From assembly GCA_017893485.1 (NCBI GenBank), contig JACEHZ010000596.1, forward strand, positions 372,001 through 436,000: DNA of 64,000 nucleotides, written 5' to 3'. Below, piece by piece: positions 42,530-53,917 of this stretch (position 1 is its first letter; every line of letters begins with the position of its first letter). This stretch comes from Hemerocallis citrina (taxonomy: Eukaryota > Streptophyta > Magnoliopsida > Asparagales > Asphodelaceae). Below the pieces are notes generated by a model. The model did not search any database and was not told the DNA's origin. It saw only the letters and a list, made by a program, of their open reading frames with translations. The translations under genes and the position numbers were made by a program.

Positions 42530-45500
42530 TCCTCCCGCAAGTTGTATAATCTGGAAGAGAGATGCAACTTGGACAGTAAGGACTCGAACCGAGGACGAAG
42601 CAGTGGTTTTGTTAGAATATCAGCAAGCTGATCATCAGTAGACACAAAAGACACTCGAAACCTGCCATGTTGGACATTTTCTCGGACAAAGTGATAGGCT
42701 AAGGCTATGTGTTTCATCCGAGAGTGGAAAACAGGATTAGCACTTAGATTTGTGGCACCGAGATTGTCGCAATATATAACCGGATTGGTAGTGGGTGTGT
42801 GACCAAGTTCTGTAAACAAGGAAAGGACCCATAGTAGCTCACTAGCCGTGTCAGCTAAGGCTTTGTACTCTGCTTCTGTTGATGATCGAGCAACAGATCG
42901 TTGTTTTCGGGAGCTCCAAGAGATGGGAGTGCTGCCGAGATACAACAAATAACCAGTTGTTGAAATATAATCATCCTTGTCGCCCGCCCAATCCGCATCC
43001 GAGTAGGCATGAAAATTCAGCGGAGCAGTTGCCGAAATGAATACCCCTTTGTCACAAGAGCCCGCCAAATATCGGAGCACTCTTTTGAGTGCAGACCAAT
43101 GCGTCGTTCGTGGGTTCTGCATGAACTGTGCAAGTTTGTTGGTGCTGAAAGCAATATCTGGGCGAGTAAGACTCAAATACTGGAGACTTCCAACGAGTGC
43201 TCGGTACTCAGTTGGGGAAAGCAGGAGGTAACCTGAATCCTTGAGTAATGGAACACTAGCAGACAAGGGAGTGGATGCCGGTTTCGTATCTGCCATGCCA
43301 GATTTATGTAGCAGATCAGTGATATATTTTCTTTGTGAAAGAAACATACCTGCAGCGGAAGGAATTACTTCAACACCCAAGAAATAGCTAAGACAACCAA
43401 GGTCTTTTAATGAAAAACGAGCAGCGAGTGTGGCAATGAGTTTAGACAACTCGGCAGAGGAGCTCCCAGTGACAATTATATCGTCAACATACACTAATAA
43501 GTACAGTGTAACACTCAGTTTTTGGTAGATGAAGAGAGATGCATCTGCAGTTGAATTTACGAAGCCAAGGGAGAGTAGGAATACTCGGAGCTCCATGTAC
43601 CAGGCGCGGGGTGCCTGCTTTAGTCCATAGAGTGCCTTTTTGAGGCGACAGACATGATCCGGGAAGTCTTTGTTGACGAAACCAGGTGGCTGTATCATGA
43701 AGACTTCCTCCTTGAGTGTCCCCTGAAGGAACGCATTGTTGATATCAAGCTGACGTATGGACCAACCCTGGCGAACCGCAAGTGTTAGGACGACTCGAAT
43801 GGTTACCGGTTTAACAACTGGGCTGAATGTTTCCGTATAGTCCCAACCAGGGCGTTGGTGAACCCCTTTGGCAACTAACCAAGCCTTGTAACGATCAATC
43901 GATCCATCCGGATTCCGTTTGATTCTGAATACCCATTTACAGCCAACCAAATTCTGAGCAGAGGACCGACTGACAAGATCCCAAGTGTTGTTGCGGTGTA
44001 AGGCATCAAATTCATCTTGCATGGCTGAGCGCCAATCAGGGTCGCGAAGAGCCTGGGTGATGGTGCTGGGTTCGATGGGAGAGGAGGGTCGGACATGGAG
44101 GTTGAGCTTGTTGATGGGTTTGACGATGTTGTTTTGAGACCGGGTGATGATCCCACCGCCATTGGGTTTCTGTCTCTTGACAACGGGTTGGGTTGGTGGG
44201 GCAGGAAGTTGTGGAAATGATTGGGAGATTGAACTGGAGGATTGAGTGGTGTGGGTGGGTTCGTTTGAGGGTGATGATGGAGCCGGATTTGGTGGGTGGG
44301 TGATGGAGGGAGAGGGAGTGGCAGCGGATAAGTCTTCAGGTGTGTTTAGAGTGGTACTCACCGTGGGTTGGTCTATGGGCTGTAAAATGGAGAGTTGGAG
44401 TGGGCCTGTTTGTTGCTCTACACTTGAATTGGATTGAGCCACTAGAGAGCTGAACGGGAATTCAGATTCTACGAACTTCACATGGCGAGAAGTGTAAATC
44501 CTTCCTGTTTTGGGATCGAGACACAAATATGCATGTTGATCAGCCGAGTAACCTACAAAAACACACATAGCAGACTTTGGCGCAAGTTTATGATCAGCAT
44601 ATGGTTTAATCCAGGGAAAACACAAACATCCAAAACATTTTAACTTATGATAATCCGGGCTAATGTTGAGCAATTTGGAATAGGGTGATTCATACCCAAG
44701 AATTGGAGTTGGGAGGCGATTTATGAGGTAGGCTGCGGTGCTCATGGCGTGAGGCCAATAGGTTAGGGGCAATCCCGAGTGATGGAGGAGAGAGAGACCA
44801 GTTTCGGCGATGTGACGATTCCGGCGTTCTGAAATTCCATTGTGCTCGGGTGTATGAGGTGGGGTGGTGTGATGACTTATACCATGGTTGCTTAAAAAGG
44901 GACGAAGACCAATATATTCGCCACCATTATCTGTGTATAAGATTTTTATTTTGTGGTGGTAGAAATTTTCAATAAGTGATTTAAATTTTGGGAATATGGT
45001 TTGCACATCAGATTTGTGTTTCATTGGATAAAGCCAGATATAGCGAGTAAAATGATCAACAAACATGCAATAGTAACGAAGACCATCAATGGATAAAATG
45101 GGAGAAGTCCATACATCCGAAAAAATTATTTCCAATGGATAAGAAGATTTTAGAGTGGATTCATGAAAAGGAAGCTTGTGACATTTGGTAATTTGGCATG
45201 AGTGGCAATCTGATTGCTGGAATTTATTTGAGCCCAAAGAAAATTGCTGTTGAATGAATTTGAAGATTGAAGATGAAGGATGCCCAAGCCTATGGTGCCA
45301 TGATGCAGAGGATTCCGTGTGGACGGTGTGGACGGACGGTGAGGTAGCGGGCCAGAGATAAAGTCCATCCACACATGGGCCTTTATGGGTTGTTTGGTCC
45401 GTCTGCAAGTTCTTTACATAAAAAGAGTTTGGCAGGAAAACAACAGCAGAGTTAGTTTGTTTGGTAAGTTTAGAGACAGAGATGATATTTTGTTTCATGG

Positions 45501-46647
45501 AAGGAACGCACAAGGCATTAGACAAGGATAAATCATTAAGTAAAAGTGTTCCAGAATGAGAGATGTTTGAACCTGAACCGTTACCCATAAACAATGAGTC
45601 GGGGCCAGTGTACGGGTGATGAAGCGCCAGGTTTGCAAGATCATTGGTGATGTGATGCGTTGCTCCACTGTCAACCAAAAAACCAGTCTGGGATGGGCCA
45701 GCAGCTGCAGTATTGGCCCGAGCTTGTCCAGTGTAAGCCGGAGGATCCCGAGGGGGAGGCGGGATACCGGGGTGTTGCTGTCTGAAGGTGTGGCACTGGG
45801 ATAGAACATGCCCTTTGACATTGCACCACTGACATCGACCTAGAAACGGTTTTGGAGGGTTGCGGTAGCCAGTGCGCTGATTAGACTGTGCAGAGAATTG
45901 CCCTGACCGAGACCTGTTGTTGGAGTTAGGCCGAGCCTGAGCACTCAAGGCTGTAATTGGAGCAGGATTCTGTCTCTGAGCAGCAACGATGGAGAGTTCC
46001 TGGATGAGAAGTTTCTCGAGGAGGTCATCAAAGGTGATTGGGATGTCCCTTGCATTCACGCCGTCAATGACGGCTCTGTAGCCGTCGTCGAGACCGCGTA
46101 AGACATGGTCAGTCATGTCTTCAACAGAGACAGGAGATCCAAGTGATGCAAGAAGATCTGCTGTTTGCTTCAGGGAATGCATATAGGTTGTGATGGATTG
46201 TGTACCTTTGGAAGCAGTACGGAGACGCTCCTTTAGTTGCTTGAGATGACTGCGGGATGCCTTGGCATATGTGCTTTTGAGAAGGGTCCAAAGATCATGC
46301 GACGTCTTTGTCTGAGACACCAGGGAGGCCACTTCATTGGAGAGAGTGGTGAGGAGGGCGCCATAGATGAGGCGGTCCTGTCGACGCCATGTCTGATAGG
46401 CAGGATTTGGGGTCGTCACTGGAGGCGATGCAGTGGTGGAGATTGTTTCCGATGGCGCGGGGAAGGATCCATCTGGATATTTGAGGAGATCATAGCCATC
46501 AAGGAGAGCTTCAACTTGGAGTTTCCAATTAAGATAATTGGTGGGGAGAAGCTTGGTGACACTGATAAGAGTGATACAGGCAAAGGGTTTGGAAGGTTCA
46601 TAGGGGTTGGAAATGAAGGAGGTGCTGTCGTTGGCCATTGGAGGCAA
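42511..46647 (-). CDS. Copia gag-pol polyprotein, 1,378 residues, uninterrupted
   Basis: A single frame from ATG 46647 to the stop at 42511-42513, the stop lying inside the 3' LTR start. Domains in order: gag (UBN2-like, about residues 40-200, LHDLWTLLKSTYA-type); CCHC knuckle (CQWCNVKGHVLSQC); protease (FLVDSGATHHITND); GAG-pre-integrase (WHHRLGHPS); integrase with FSDVWTSP, YTDNGGEY and SERRNR; a proline/serine-rich linker; RT with RQLDINNAFLQG and LLVYVDDIIV; and RNase H with AYSDADWAGD, SSTEAEY, IYCDN and LADILTKPL. All catalytic acids are present. One odd residue: the conserved YKARLVAKG reads YKAWLVAKG (codon at 43879-43881). This could be the source of recent copies. Confidence 0.95.
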   Translation of the reverse strand: MPPMANDSTSFISNPYEPSKPFACITLISVTKLLPTNYLNWKLQVEALLDGYDLLKYPDGSFPAPSETISTTASPPVTTPNPAYQTWRRQDRLIYGALLTTLSNEVASLVSQTKTSHDLWTLLKSTYAKASRSHLKQLKERLRTASKGTQSITTYMHSLKQTADLLASLGSPVSVEDMTDHVLRGLDDGYRAVIDGVNARDIPITFDDLLEKLLIQELSIVAAQRQNPAPITALSAQARPNSNNRSRSGQFSAQSNQRTGYRNPPKPFLGRCQWCNVKGHVLSQCHTFRQQHPGIPPPPRDPPAYTGQARANTAAAGPSQTGFLVDSGATHHITNDLANLALHHPYTGPDSLFMGNGSGSNISHSGTLLLNDLSLSNALCVPSMKQNIISVSKLTKQTNSAVVFLPNSFYVKNLQTDQTTHKGPCVDGLYLWPATSPSVHTVHTESSASWHHRLGHPSSSIFKFIQQQFSLGSNKFQQSDCHSCQITKCHKLPFHESTLKSSYPLEIIFSDVWTSPILSIDGLRYYCMFVDHFTRYIWLYPMKHKSDVQTIFPKFKSLIENFYHHKIKILYTDNGGEYIGLRPFLSNHGISHHTTPPHTPEHNGISERRNRHIAETGLSLLHHSGLPLTYWPHAMSTAAYLINRLPTPILGYESPYSKLLNISPDYHKLKCFGCLCFPWIKPYADHKLAPKSAMCVFVGYSADQHAYLCLDPKTGRIYTSRHVKFVESEFPFSSLVAQSNSSVEQQTGPLQLSILQPIDQPTVSTTLNTPEDLSAATPSPSITHPPNPAPSSPSNEPTHTTQSSSSISQSFPQLPAPPTQPVVKRQKPNGGGIITRSQNNIVKPINKLNLHVRPSSPIEPSTITQALRDPDWRSAMQDEFDALHRNNTWDLVSRSSAQNLVGCKWVFRIKRNPDGSIDRYKAWLVAKGVHQRPGWDYTETFSPVVKPVTIRVVLTLAVRQGWSIRQLDINNAFLQGTLKEEVFMIQPPGFVNKDFPDHVCRLKKALYGLKQAPRAWYMELRVFLLSLGFVNSTADASLFIYQKLSVTLYLLVYVDDIIVTGSSSAELSKLIATLAARFSLKDLGCLSYFLGVEVIPSAAGMFLSQRKYITDLLHKSGMADTKPASTPLSASVPLLKDSGYLLLSPTEYRALVGSLQYLSLTRPDIAFSTNKLAQFMQNPRTTHWSALKRVLRYLAGSCDKGVFISATAPLNFHAYSDADWAGDKDDYISTTGYLLYLGSTPISWSSRKQRSVARSSTEAEYKALADTASELLWVLSLFTELGHTPTTNPVIYCDNLGATNLSANPVFHSRMKHIALAYHFVRENVQHGRFRVSFVSTDDQLADILTKPLLRPRFESLLSKLHLSSRLYNLREDINNNN

Positions 46648-46722
46648 GGGTGAGGGTTAGAGTAAGGAGCGGCGTCCTTAATTAGAGAGAAAGAGGGTAG
46701 GATCGTTTTGGCTCTGATACCA

Positions 46723-47046
46723 TAAAGAAGAAATGAAATTGTAAATAACTTGATTATTTGTTATTAGTATGTGGTAGTATATATACAACTTACCAGATCT
46801 GATCACAATAACAGATCTCCACTAATTTAGTGCTAGAATCAAGCTAACAGATTCCTACTGATTCTCCACTAATCAATACAACTTACCAAATCTGATATTG
46901 GAGTAAATCAAGCTAACAGATTCTCCACTAATCAATACAACTTACCAGATCTGATATTGGAGTAAATCAAGCTAACAGATTCTCCACTAATCTCTCTGTC
47001 AACAGATTTACCAAACTGAGTATCAATCTAATTATTATTATTGATA
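46723..47046 (-). repeat. 5' LTR of the GAGGG copia element
   Basis: Same 324 bp as 42206-42529. A GTATATATAC box at about 46777-46786 could serve as the TATA element. Confidence 0.95.
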
Positions 47047-47051
47047 GAGGG

Positions 47052-48944
47052 AAGTTGATCATCAGCCGAAAAGATCAGAATAAGCAGCAAAAGCTGGAAA
47101 CGCAGATGACACAAAACACCCCGCCCAAAAAGCAGAACAAGAAGAAGACAACAAGCTAACCTCCATAGCAAACGAAGAAGTCTAGCCCTGCAAAAAGCCC
47201 ACAAAAAACATGATATGCTAGGAAGGAGAAGTCTCAAATATAAACACTGTACAACAATAAGAAGATGAAGAAATGTAAAATAGGATATAAATAACACATA
47301 AACTCATGATAGGATATGCGATGGAAGGCTCAAATAAAGAAACTGAAGAGCAATGAAAGGAAGAAGCAATGATATGTAGGAATAAAAATAAGAGACGACC
47401 GCTTTATCAAGATTTGATAAATGTATTTTAGCTAACTTGTTGGGCGGGATAACTTGCATCCAGAATTTAGTGAAAAAAAGAATATCATAAATTTAACTAT
47501 CAATGGTGTGAGAATTGTTGTTGAAAATCCGATTTTTTCTTTCCTTCCAAATTATCCAAATCACCACCATCATGGACAGATCCCACATAGGACGAGACGA
47601 ACGCTTGACGCGACGCAATCGCCAAGAATCCCACCAATTGTGTACGGAACCGGGCCTTCTGTCCACATTCCAAGCTTGTTTACAAATGTTCCATAATGGC
47701 CAAATGAAACAGCACTTTATGAATAAACAACAACAATTTTCATGGCCGGAACCGTATAAAACGTATAGTTGGCCAATAGCAAGATTTTTTTTGTTGAGAA
47801 TATCCACTGTAATGAGTTTATTGTGAATAGTCAGCTAAGTGAGGATGCGGACCTTAAAATAAGCGGAACACTTCCAAATCGTTGTACAGTAAGGGAAAAT
47901 AACCCCTCTAGAGTTGATAAAGTTATAACAGGATTTAACCGTATAGGTACCAGAATTCGACCAACGCCATATAAATTCATAATTTGGCTGTCATTGATAG
48001 GATCCCAAAAGCATAAGTAAATTAAAATAAATAGGATACATGGAGGTAGGAAGAGATCTGCGAAAAGAGATGTGCCAACCTCTAATATGATTATTATAAA
48101 CAAGATAATCAGCTGAGGATGCATTGGGATTGTCAGTAAGATGATAAAGGTCAGGGAAATTAGAAGCGAGTGGAATATCGCCAACCCATAAATCGGACCA
48201 GAACTTAATTTTGAGACCCTCTCCACAAACCTTAAACATGCCGCATTTGAAGGGTTGAACCACCTTCCACACTCCTTTGCAGAAAGGAGAGGTGTGAGGT
48301 GATAGAGAATGATAAAGTTCCCAAATACGATGACGTTTGTGGTACTTATGGATCACGAGATGAACCCAAGCCAAATCATCTTGTGTGAGGATTTTCCATA
48401 ACAATTTCCCAAGAAGAGCTAAATTCTGATTTCTAAGGTTGAGAATACCAAGTTCGCCTTCTAGTTTGAATTTGCAAAGAAGTTTCTGATTACAAAGAAG
48501 TCTGCCAATATGAAAGTTAGAGGATCCGGACCAAAAGAATTTCTTCTAATTTGATCGATCCTTCTAATAACCCACGATGGTGCATAGAAAAAGAACATCA
48601 TATAAAGAGGGATAGAAAAGAGGACAAAGTTAATAAGAATCAGCATGCCCCTCTAGATAACTGACGACCAGACCAGGCATTCAATCTGGATTCAACTTTG
48701 TCAATCATAGGGAGCGGCCAGTCATTCTTATGCAGTTTACTCCATCTCAAAGGGATGCCAAGGTAAGAAATAGGAAAAGAATCAGAGATGCAGTTAAAGA
48801 ACTTAGCTATTTCAAATTGTCGATTATCAGAACAATCGAGCCAAAAAAAAACAAATGTCTTTGGAAATTAATTGGCAAGTCGAATGCTTGTTCAATGATA
48901 TAAAGAAGAAGCTTCAAATTTCGCAGAGTTGGACCTGTGGGTTT
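47052..48944 (-). pseudogene. LINE ORF2: end of RT and zf-RVT domain
   Basis: Reads in order LRWSKLHKNDWPLPMIDKVE (about 48740), MLILINFVLFSIPLYMM (48646), LEGELGILNLRNQNLALLGK (about 48430), VVQPFKCGMFKVCGEGLKIK and FWSDLWVGDIPL (48404-47991). The zf-RVT tail (FIWPLWNICKQAWN, VVIWIIWKERKNRIF) is in 47807-47493. The frame changes several times. It is cut at 47051 by the GAGGG copia element. Confidence 0.85.
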
Positions 48945-51900
48945 TGTAACACCCTGAAAAATAAAACGATTTATTTTGCATTATTAAATAATACTAAATT
49001 GGTAAAGTTGACTATTTTGACTATTTTCTTAAAATTGCAATTTTGCATGTGCAACACATGTGCAAAGTTAGAAAATTTTGAATTTTTAAAATTTTATGGT
49101 TAATAATTGATTTTCCTCATTTATTTATGATATTTTAAATTTTCAGATTTATTTAAATTAATTTGTCAATTTTATGCAAAACACGTGCAAATATTTTTTT
49201 GGTGCAAATCTCCAATTTTAAATTTCTGAATAAATTATTCTATTTTTAATTGAGTATATCTTAAATTTTGGGATTTTTCTGAATAAAGAAACTATTTTTT
49301 ATAAATACTTCGAAAGAGATGAGCTTTTATGTCAAAAAAGTCGATTGAATCTCAAACAAATAATAAAAATCCATTTTTTCTGCTTTTTGGGATGGCCATG
49401 GTCATTATTTTTTTTGAATGCGCGGATGGAGTCTTACGACTCCAGCCCAATATATAAATAATAAGGAAAAGTACAATGGAATTTTACATGATGTAAAATT
49501 AGAACAAACCACAAGCACTCCAGCAAACAATACAAAGGTATACAAGGAAGCTATAGGACTAACAGTCAAAACAATCCACAACGAAACAATACAAGCAAGC
49601 CACTTTAAAAGCATATCACCGTGGGCCGAGGGATAAAGCTGGCGGAAGAACTCAGCGCCGAGGGGACCACCTGAAGGAAAGGGACCCTCGAGCATCACTA
49701 GAGGAGGACGACCCAAAACCCACCTCCGAGCAACGGAACCGACAACCGGGCAGACCGCAACCGGGCAACCGGCCATGGTCATTATTAAAGATAAAATTTA
49801 TTTAAAATATATTTAGAGTTTATTTTGTAAATATTTAAACATATATGATATTTTTGCAAATATGGAATTTAAGTTGAACCTTGTGCAAATATTTTTCTTG
49901 GAAACTAAAATTCAGAATTTTTTTTTTGGAAAATATAATATTTATTAGTAGGTATTATTTATGAATTTTATGGATTTTTTATATATTTATTTTACATATT
50001 TGCAAATATTACAAAGATATGGACTTTTGTGCAAAATTACCATTTTGAGTACAAATCCGAATTTTTTTAATTTCTGGGCTATGCTTGATGAATGGATAAC
50101 TCAGTAGTAAAGGAATTTGGTTTTATTTTAATTTATTTAACTTATTTAACTACTTTATTAAAGAAATGTCTATATATGTGAAGGAATAATTTGTTGAGAG
50201 ATGTTTCCATATAACTTGTAAAACCCTAAAAACCCAGATTTCTGCCTATTAAAGGGCCACTACAGCCACCCCCTCCTCTGCAAAAACAAAATATTATTTT
50301 ACTATTGGTTTTCTTGGAGTTTTGAAGCAAGGAACTTGGATTTCTTGCGAAAAGAATGACTTTTCTTATTCTCTTTATTATTTCGGTTGATTCTTCAATA
50401 AGGTGAGTGACATATATTTGATTTTTTACTGTTGTATGCATATTGTATGTGATTATTTGTCTATTGGAAAGCATGTTAAGGGTTTGTATGGTGATGTATT
50501 GAATTATTGAAGGATGGGTGAATAAAAATTGAATCTTTTCATGAAAACTATGCTATTAATGATTGAAATTTCATATAGATGACTTGAGATTGTTAAAGAA
50601 CCTAATAGAAATTATGGGTATGTTGTTTTGTATCATGTTCTTGCTGATTTGATTGCATATAACAAGTTGTATGTTATAAATTGCACAAAAGTGAGTAGAG
50701 TAGGGTTCTTCACTGTGTATGCACATATGTTTCTCTGTTTTGATAATTTGATGAGTATAACTTGATTATTTACTTATTGTAATCACATATATTAATGGGT
50801 AAACTAATGTAATCAGTGGGGTATGTGTATGACAAGTTATGAAAGGAATTTTGGATCAAAAAGATCAATTCTTGAAGTGAAAAGAGGGGTTGAAGTTTTC
50901 GGGTCTGATGCTTTCAGCCGAAATTGTGTTTTTGTGAGTTTTTGCAAAGTTTTCAATTGGATCTTGATTGTTTTGATACTGAGTCTGATTTGAACAATAT
51001 ATTACCTATATACGATGTTTTCTTGATGCTTTTACTGATGCAAACCCACACACATACACACTTATATATTTATGTTTTACTTGATGAAAAATTGCTCTTT
51101 TATGAACATGATGAGATTTTGATTTGATTTATGAACTCTGGTATGTTAGACAAGTTGTATTTTATCATCTCAGGGTTTTAATCTTTTAAATTCATGCCTT
51201 TAAAAAGTTTAAATTAAGTATCAGTTGAGAAGTGCACGAAATTTAAAGCTGCTGTATGGGCTATTTTTGACATGAAGGTCAATTGTCTATTTTTTGAACT
51301 AAAATGAAGGTCGACTGTCATGTCAGTCGACTGTGACTTTTGAAGGTAGATCGACTTCATTGTTTTTGGTTGTTTTGTGAGTTCTTCCGTCGTTTTTCTT
51401 GAACGATTATTTCTTCGAACTTATGGATTATTGATCTACTGTTTTAGATGATATTTTTGCTATAGATTACAGTATTTTACAGAGAGCTATATTTTGATTA
51501 TAATAGAATTTAAATTGTATTTCTATTACTTTATAAAGTGAAATATATACGGTTTCGATGGAATTGATGTTTTATGACTTTTTACGACTTCAAAATATAA
51601 TTCTCAGTTATTTATTGAATTTAATATTTTATTTCAATTTTGAAAATTTGTGAGTATCTTGAATAACTTTGGGTTTTGTTGGCTTAAAGAATTTTTCTTT
51701 ATATAAACGTTTTGATGGTGAAATTATGATTTTTAATGAAAGATTTGGTAATGATATTCGATTTGTGAGTCTCTAGGAGTTGAGTAGGAGTCCTGTGAAT
51801 CGACATATGAGATTTTGTGGATTTTGACCAGTTGGGATCATTGGGGTCGTTTTGTGAAATTAAGTCCGGCAGGATACACTAACTCTAGAGAGGGAGAATT

Positions 51901-52931
51901 TGTGTTTTATTAATAATAATCAACTTAAGGACATACACTAGTGGAGATGTGATGGAACTTGAGAAACGTAAGTATATGCTCTTGGGGTCCAGTCCAACGG
52001 ATGCGTTCTAGGACTTGTGTGTTCTGTCTCGAGAAGACTATTAGTATGTTCGCGTGTCGAGAGTCTGCAGTGCCTATTCACGGAACATATAGGTACATTC
52101 GCATGTCGAGGGCCGACGGGTCTATTCACGGGATGTGCCTATGTACTTGCACATCGGGGGGCGACAAAGGGGTACACGGCAGGGAGGTGATTCACTAGTT
52201 TTTTATCTATTCTTACATGATGCTTGCACGTTGAGGGTTGTGATGACTATTCGCGGAGTGATCTGGATCTTGTTTCATCACCTTAGTAGGATTAGTTGCA
52301 TAATGAGGGATCTAACCCTATAAAATGGAGAACGATGAGGGCTTGCACCGGACATATGTAGTATGAAATGCATAGAATCCGACAAGTATGCATTAGAGAG
52401 TCATCATATTGCATTTGTGTTTTCTTAACTTGGCTTTATGCATGTTGTTTTTTGTTTTCCTACACTTGACACTTAGCTTAGTTTCACTTGACGTTTTCAT
52501 ATTTTATTTATTATTATTTCATATTCTATTTGTTACTACTGTTGGTATGTGTTGATTATGGCTTTATTCTTTATGTTTTATTTATATTGCATTTTTTTTA
52601 TGTCACTCACACCGTTATGGCTGACCCGTAGTTTTGGGGTTAGAGTTATCTCTAGCCTCATATTTTACAAGTAGGTACCTATAGCTTGGAATTTGGATGC
52701 ATGTGGTATAATGATAATAAGGCCTATGCAAATTGTAAAAAATGTGTTGTAAAAGAAAGATAGTGTAATTCAAGGTGTTCAATTTTTCGTTGTGCTTTGT
52801 AAAGAATTGATGTAATAAAAGTTGAAAAAATTATCTGTGTTTTTGCTATGTTTACTATTACATTGAGGTAGATGCTGGGAATTGTGCCACGTATTTCTGA
52901 GATATTATATTAGAAATTTGGGTGCGCTACA
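48945..52931 (+). mobile_element. Very large solo LTR, gypsy type, TSD GGTTT
   Basis: Starts TGTAACACCCTG and ends GGTGCGCTACA; both flanks are GGTTT (48940-48944 and 52932-52936). At 3,987 bp (about 3.6 kb without the nested LINE fragment) it is far larger than the other LTRs here. There is no internal region, so it is a solo LTR from recombination between two LTRs. Its right half resembles 39.9-41.4 kb. It contains GTCGACTG motifs at 51311-51340. Frames inside show no known domain. Confidence 0.88.
49410..49770 (-). mobile_element. 5'-truncated LINE-type insertion, 16-bp TSD
   Basis: Both flanks read GGCCATGGTCATTATT (49394-49409 and 49771-49786). A T-run on the plus strand at the left marks the poly(A) end, so it is minus-strand. 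Next to it the hairpin GGAGTCTTACGACTCC (49428-49443) mirrors the 3' hairpin of the large LINE at 41638-41652, suggesting related LINE 3' ends. The frame at 49405-49782 has no known domain. Confidence 0.85.
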
Positions 52932-52936
52932 GGTTT

Positions 52937-53352
52937 AGCAAAGAGGATGATTTCATCTGCATATTAAAGATTAAGCACATCCTTAAAGCCTTGAAAACCA
53001 CCAAGTCCTTCAATAATATTAACTTCCCAAGCTTTAAGGAGAAGCTTACTAAAGACATTAGCGACTAGAGAAAATAATCGAGAGGAGATCGGGTCTCCTT
53101 GACGAAGGCCTCTTTTTTATTTGAATTTATGGCCTTCAATACCATTAATGAGGATCAAGGAAATACCCGCAAAAAGGCTGGATTTTATCCAAGAAATCCA
53201 TCTAAGGCCAAATCCTCGATGTAAAATAATGTCGTAAAGAAACTCCAGTTAACTTTGTCATAGGCCTTCTCAAAGTCAAGTTTTAAGAGGATACCTTTAT
53301 AATTAGAATGATGACAAGCAGAGATAATTTTTTGGTGCAGAGGCGATGTTGT
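52937..53352 (-). pseudogene. LINE ORF2: reverse transcriptase middle
   Basis: Reads KLDFEKAYDKVNWSFF and downstream GLRQGDPISSRLF-like sequence. It ends at the RT active site, which on the minus strand reads YADE at 52952-52963 instead of YADD, just after a stop. The solo LTR insertion starts 16-20 bases beyond. Both changes mark a dead enzyme. Confidence 0.8.
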
Positions 53353-53881
53353 TGTAGGATAATGGCTCGATTCTGGTTCAGTTTGTTTATACCCATCGTA
53401 ACTGCAGGGATCGGAAGTTCCAGTACACCAGTCGACTGGTCTATGGGTTTCAGTCGACTGATCAGAGAGGAGTTCCAAAGGCTAAGGTTACAGCAGCAGG
53501 GTACACCAGTCGACTGGCATATGGGTCTCAGTCGACTGTCCAGAACTAATTACCAGTCGACTGATAGGAGACCAGTCGACTGTCGGCGGGTTTGTAAACC
53601 AGAATAGGCCCATTTCGAAAAGCCCAGTAGTTTCCCTATAAATACACCCGTTAGGGTTTTGTAAAGAGTAACACCTCTATTCGAATTTTGCAGCCGTCAT
53701 CTTTGTAAGGGTTTGTTTTTCGCCCATTGGTGATTATAGTAGAAGAAACCCCAACCGCCCTGTGGATGTAGGCACTTGTTTTGCCGAACCACGTAAATCT
53801 TTGTGTCCTTGTGTTTGTTTGTTTTCTGGTTTTTCGCTATTTCTCTCTTTGATTGGTGGTTCATTCGTATTTCGCACAACA
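53353..53881 (+). repeat. 5' LTR of the GTTGT copia element
   Basis: TGTAGGATAATGG to CGCACAACA. The U3 holds six copies of the palindrome CAGTCGACTG or close variants between 53428 and 53585. TATAAATA lies at 53637-53644. Confidence 0.96.
53637..53644 (+). promoter_or_regulatory. TATA box in the 5' LTR
   Basis: CCCTATAAATACACCCG, just downstream of the six CAGTCGACTG palindromes. The expected transcript start is about 30 bases further on. The same box is at 58458-58465 in the 3' LTR. Confidence 0.7.
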
Positions 53882-53917
53882 AGTGGTATCAGAGCGTCGG
53901 GTTCGACCTAGAGGGAG

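Larger units (their letters stand above)
42206..47046 (-). mobile_element. Apparently intact Ty1/copia element, TSD GAGGG
   Basis: LTRs 42206-42529 and 46723-47046 are each 324 bp and identical by eye. Both flanks read GAGGG (42201-42205 and 47047-47051). The LTR starts TATCAATAATAA and ends CTTCTTTA on the minus strand, so its ends are TA..TA instead of TG..CA. The primer site TGGTATCAGAGCC (complement at 46710-46722) follows the 5' LTR directly, and the polypurine tract GCGGGAGGA precedes the 3' LTR. One uninterrupted gag-pol frame fills it. It inserted into the 3' part of the LINE. Confidence 0.97.
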
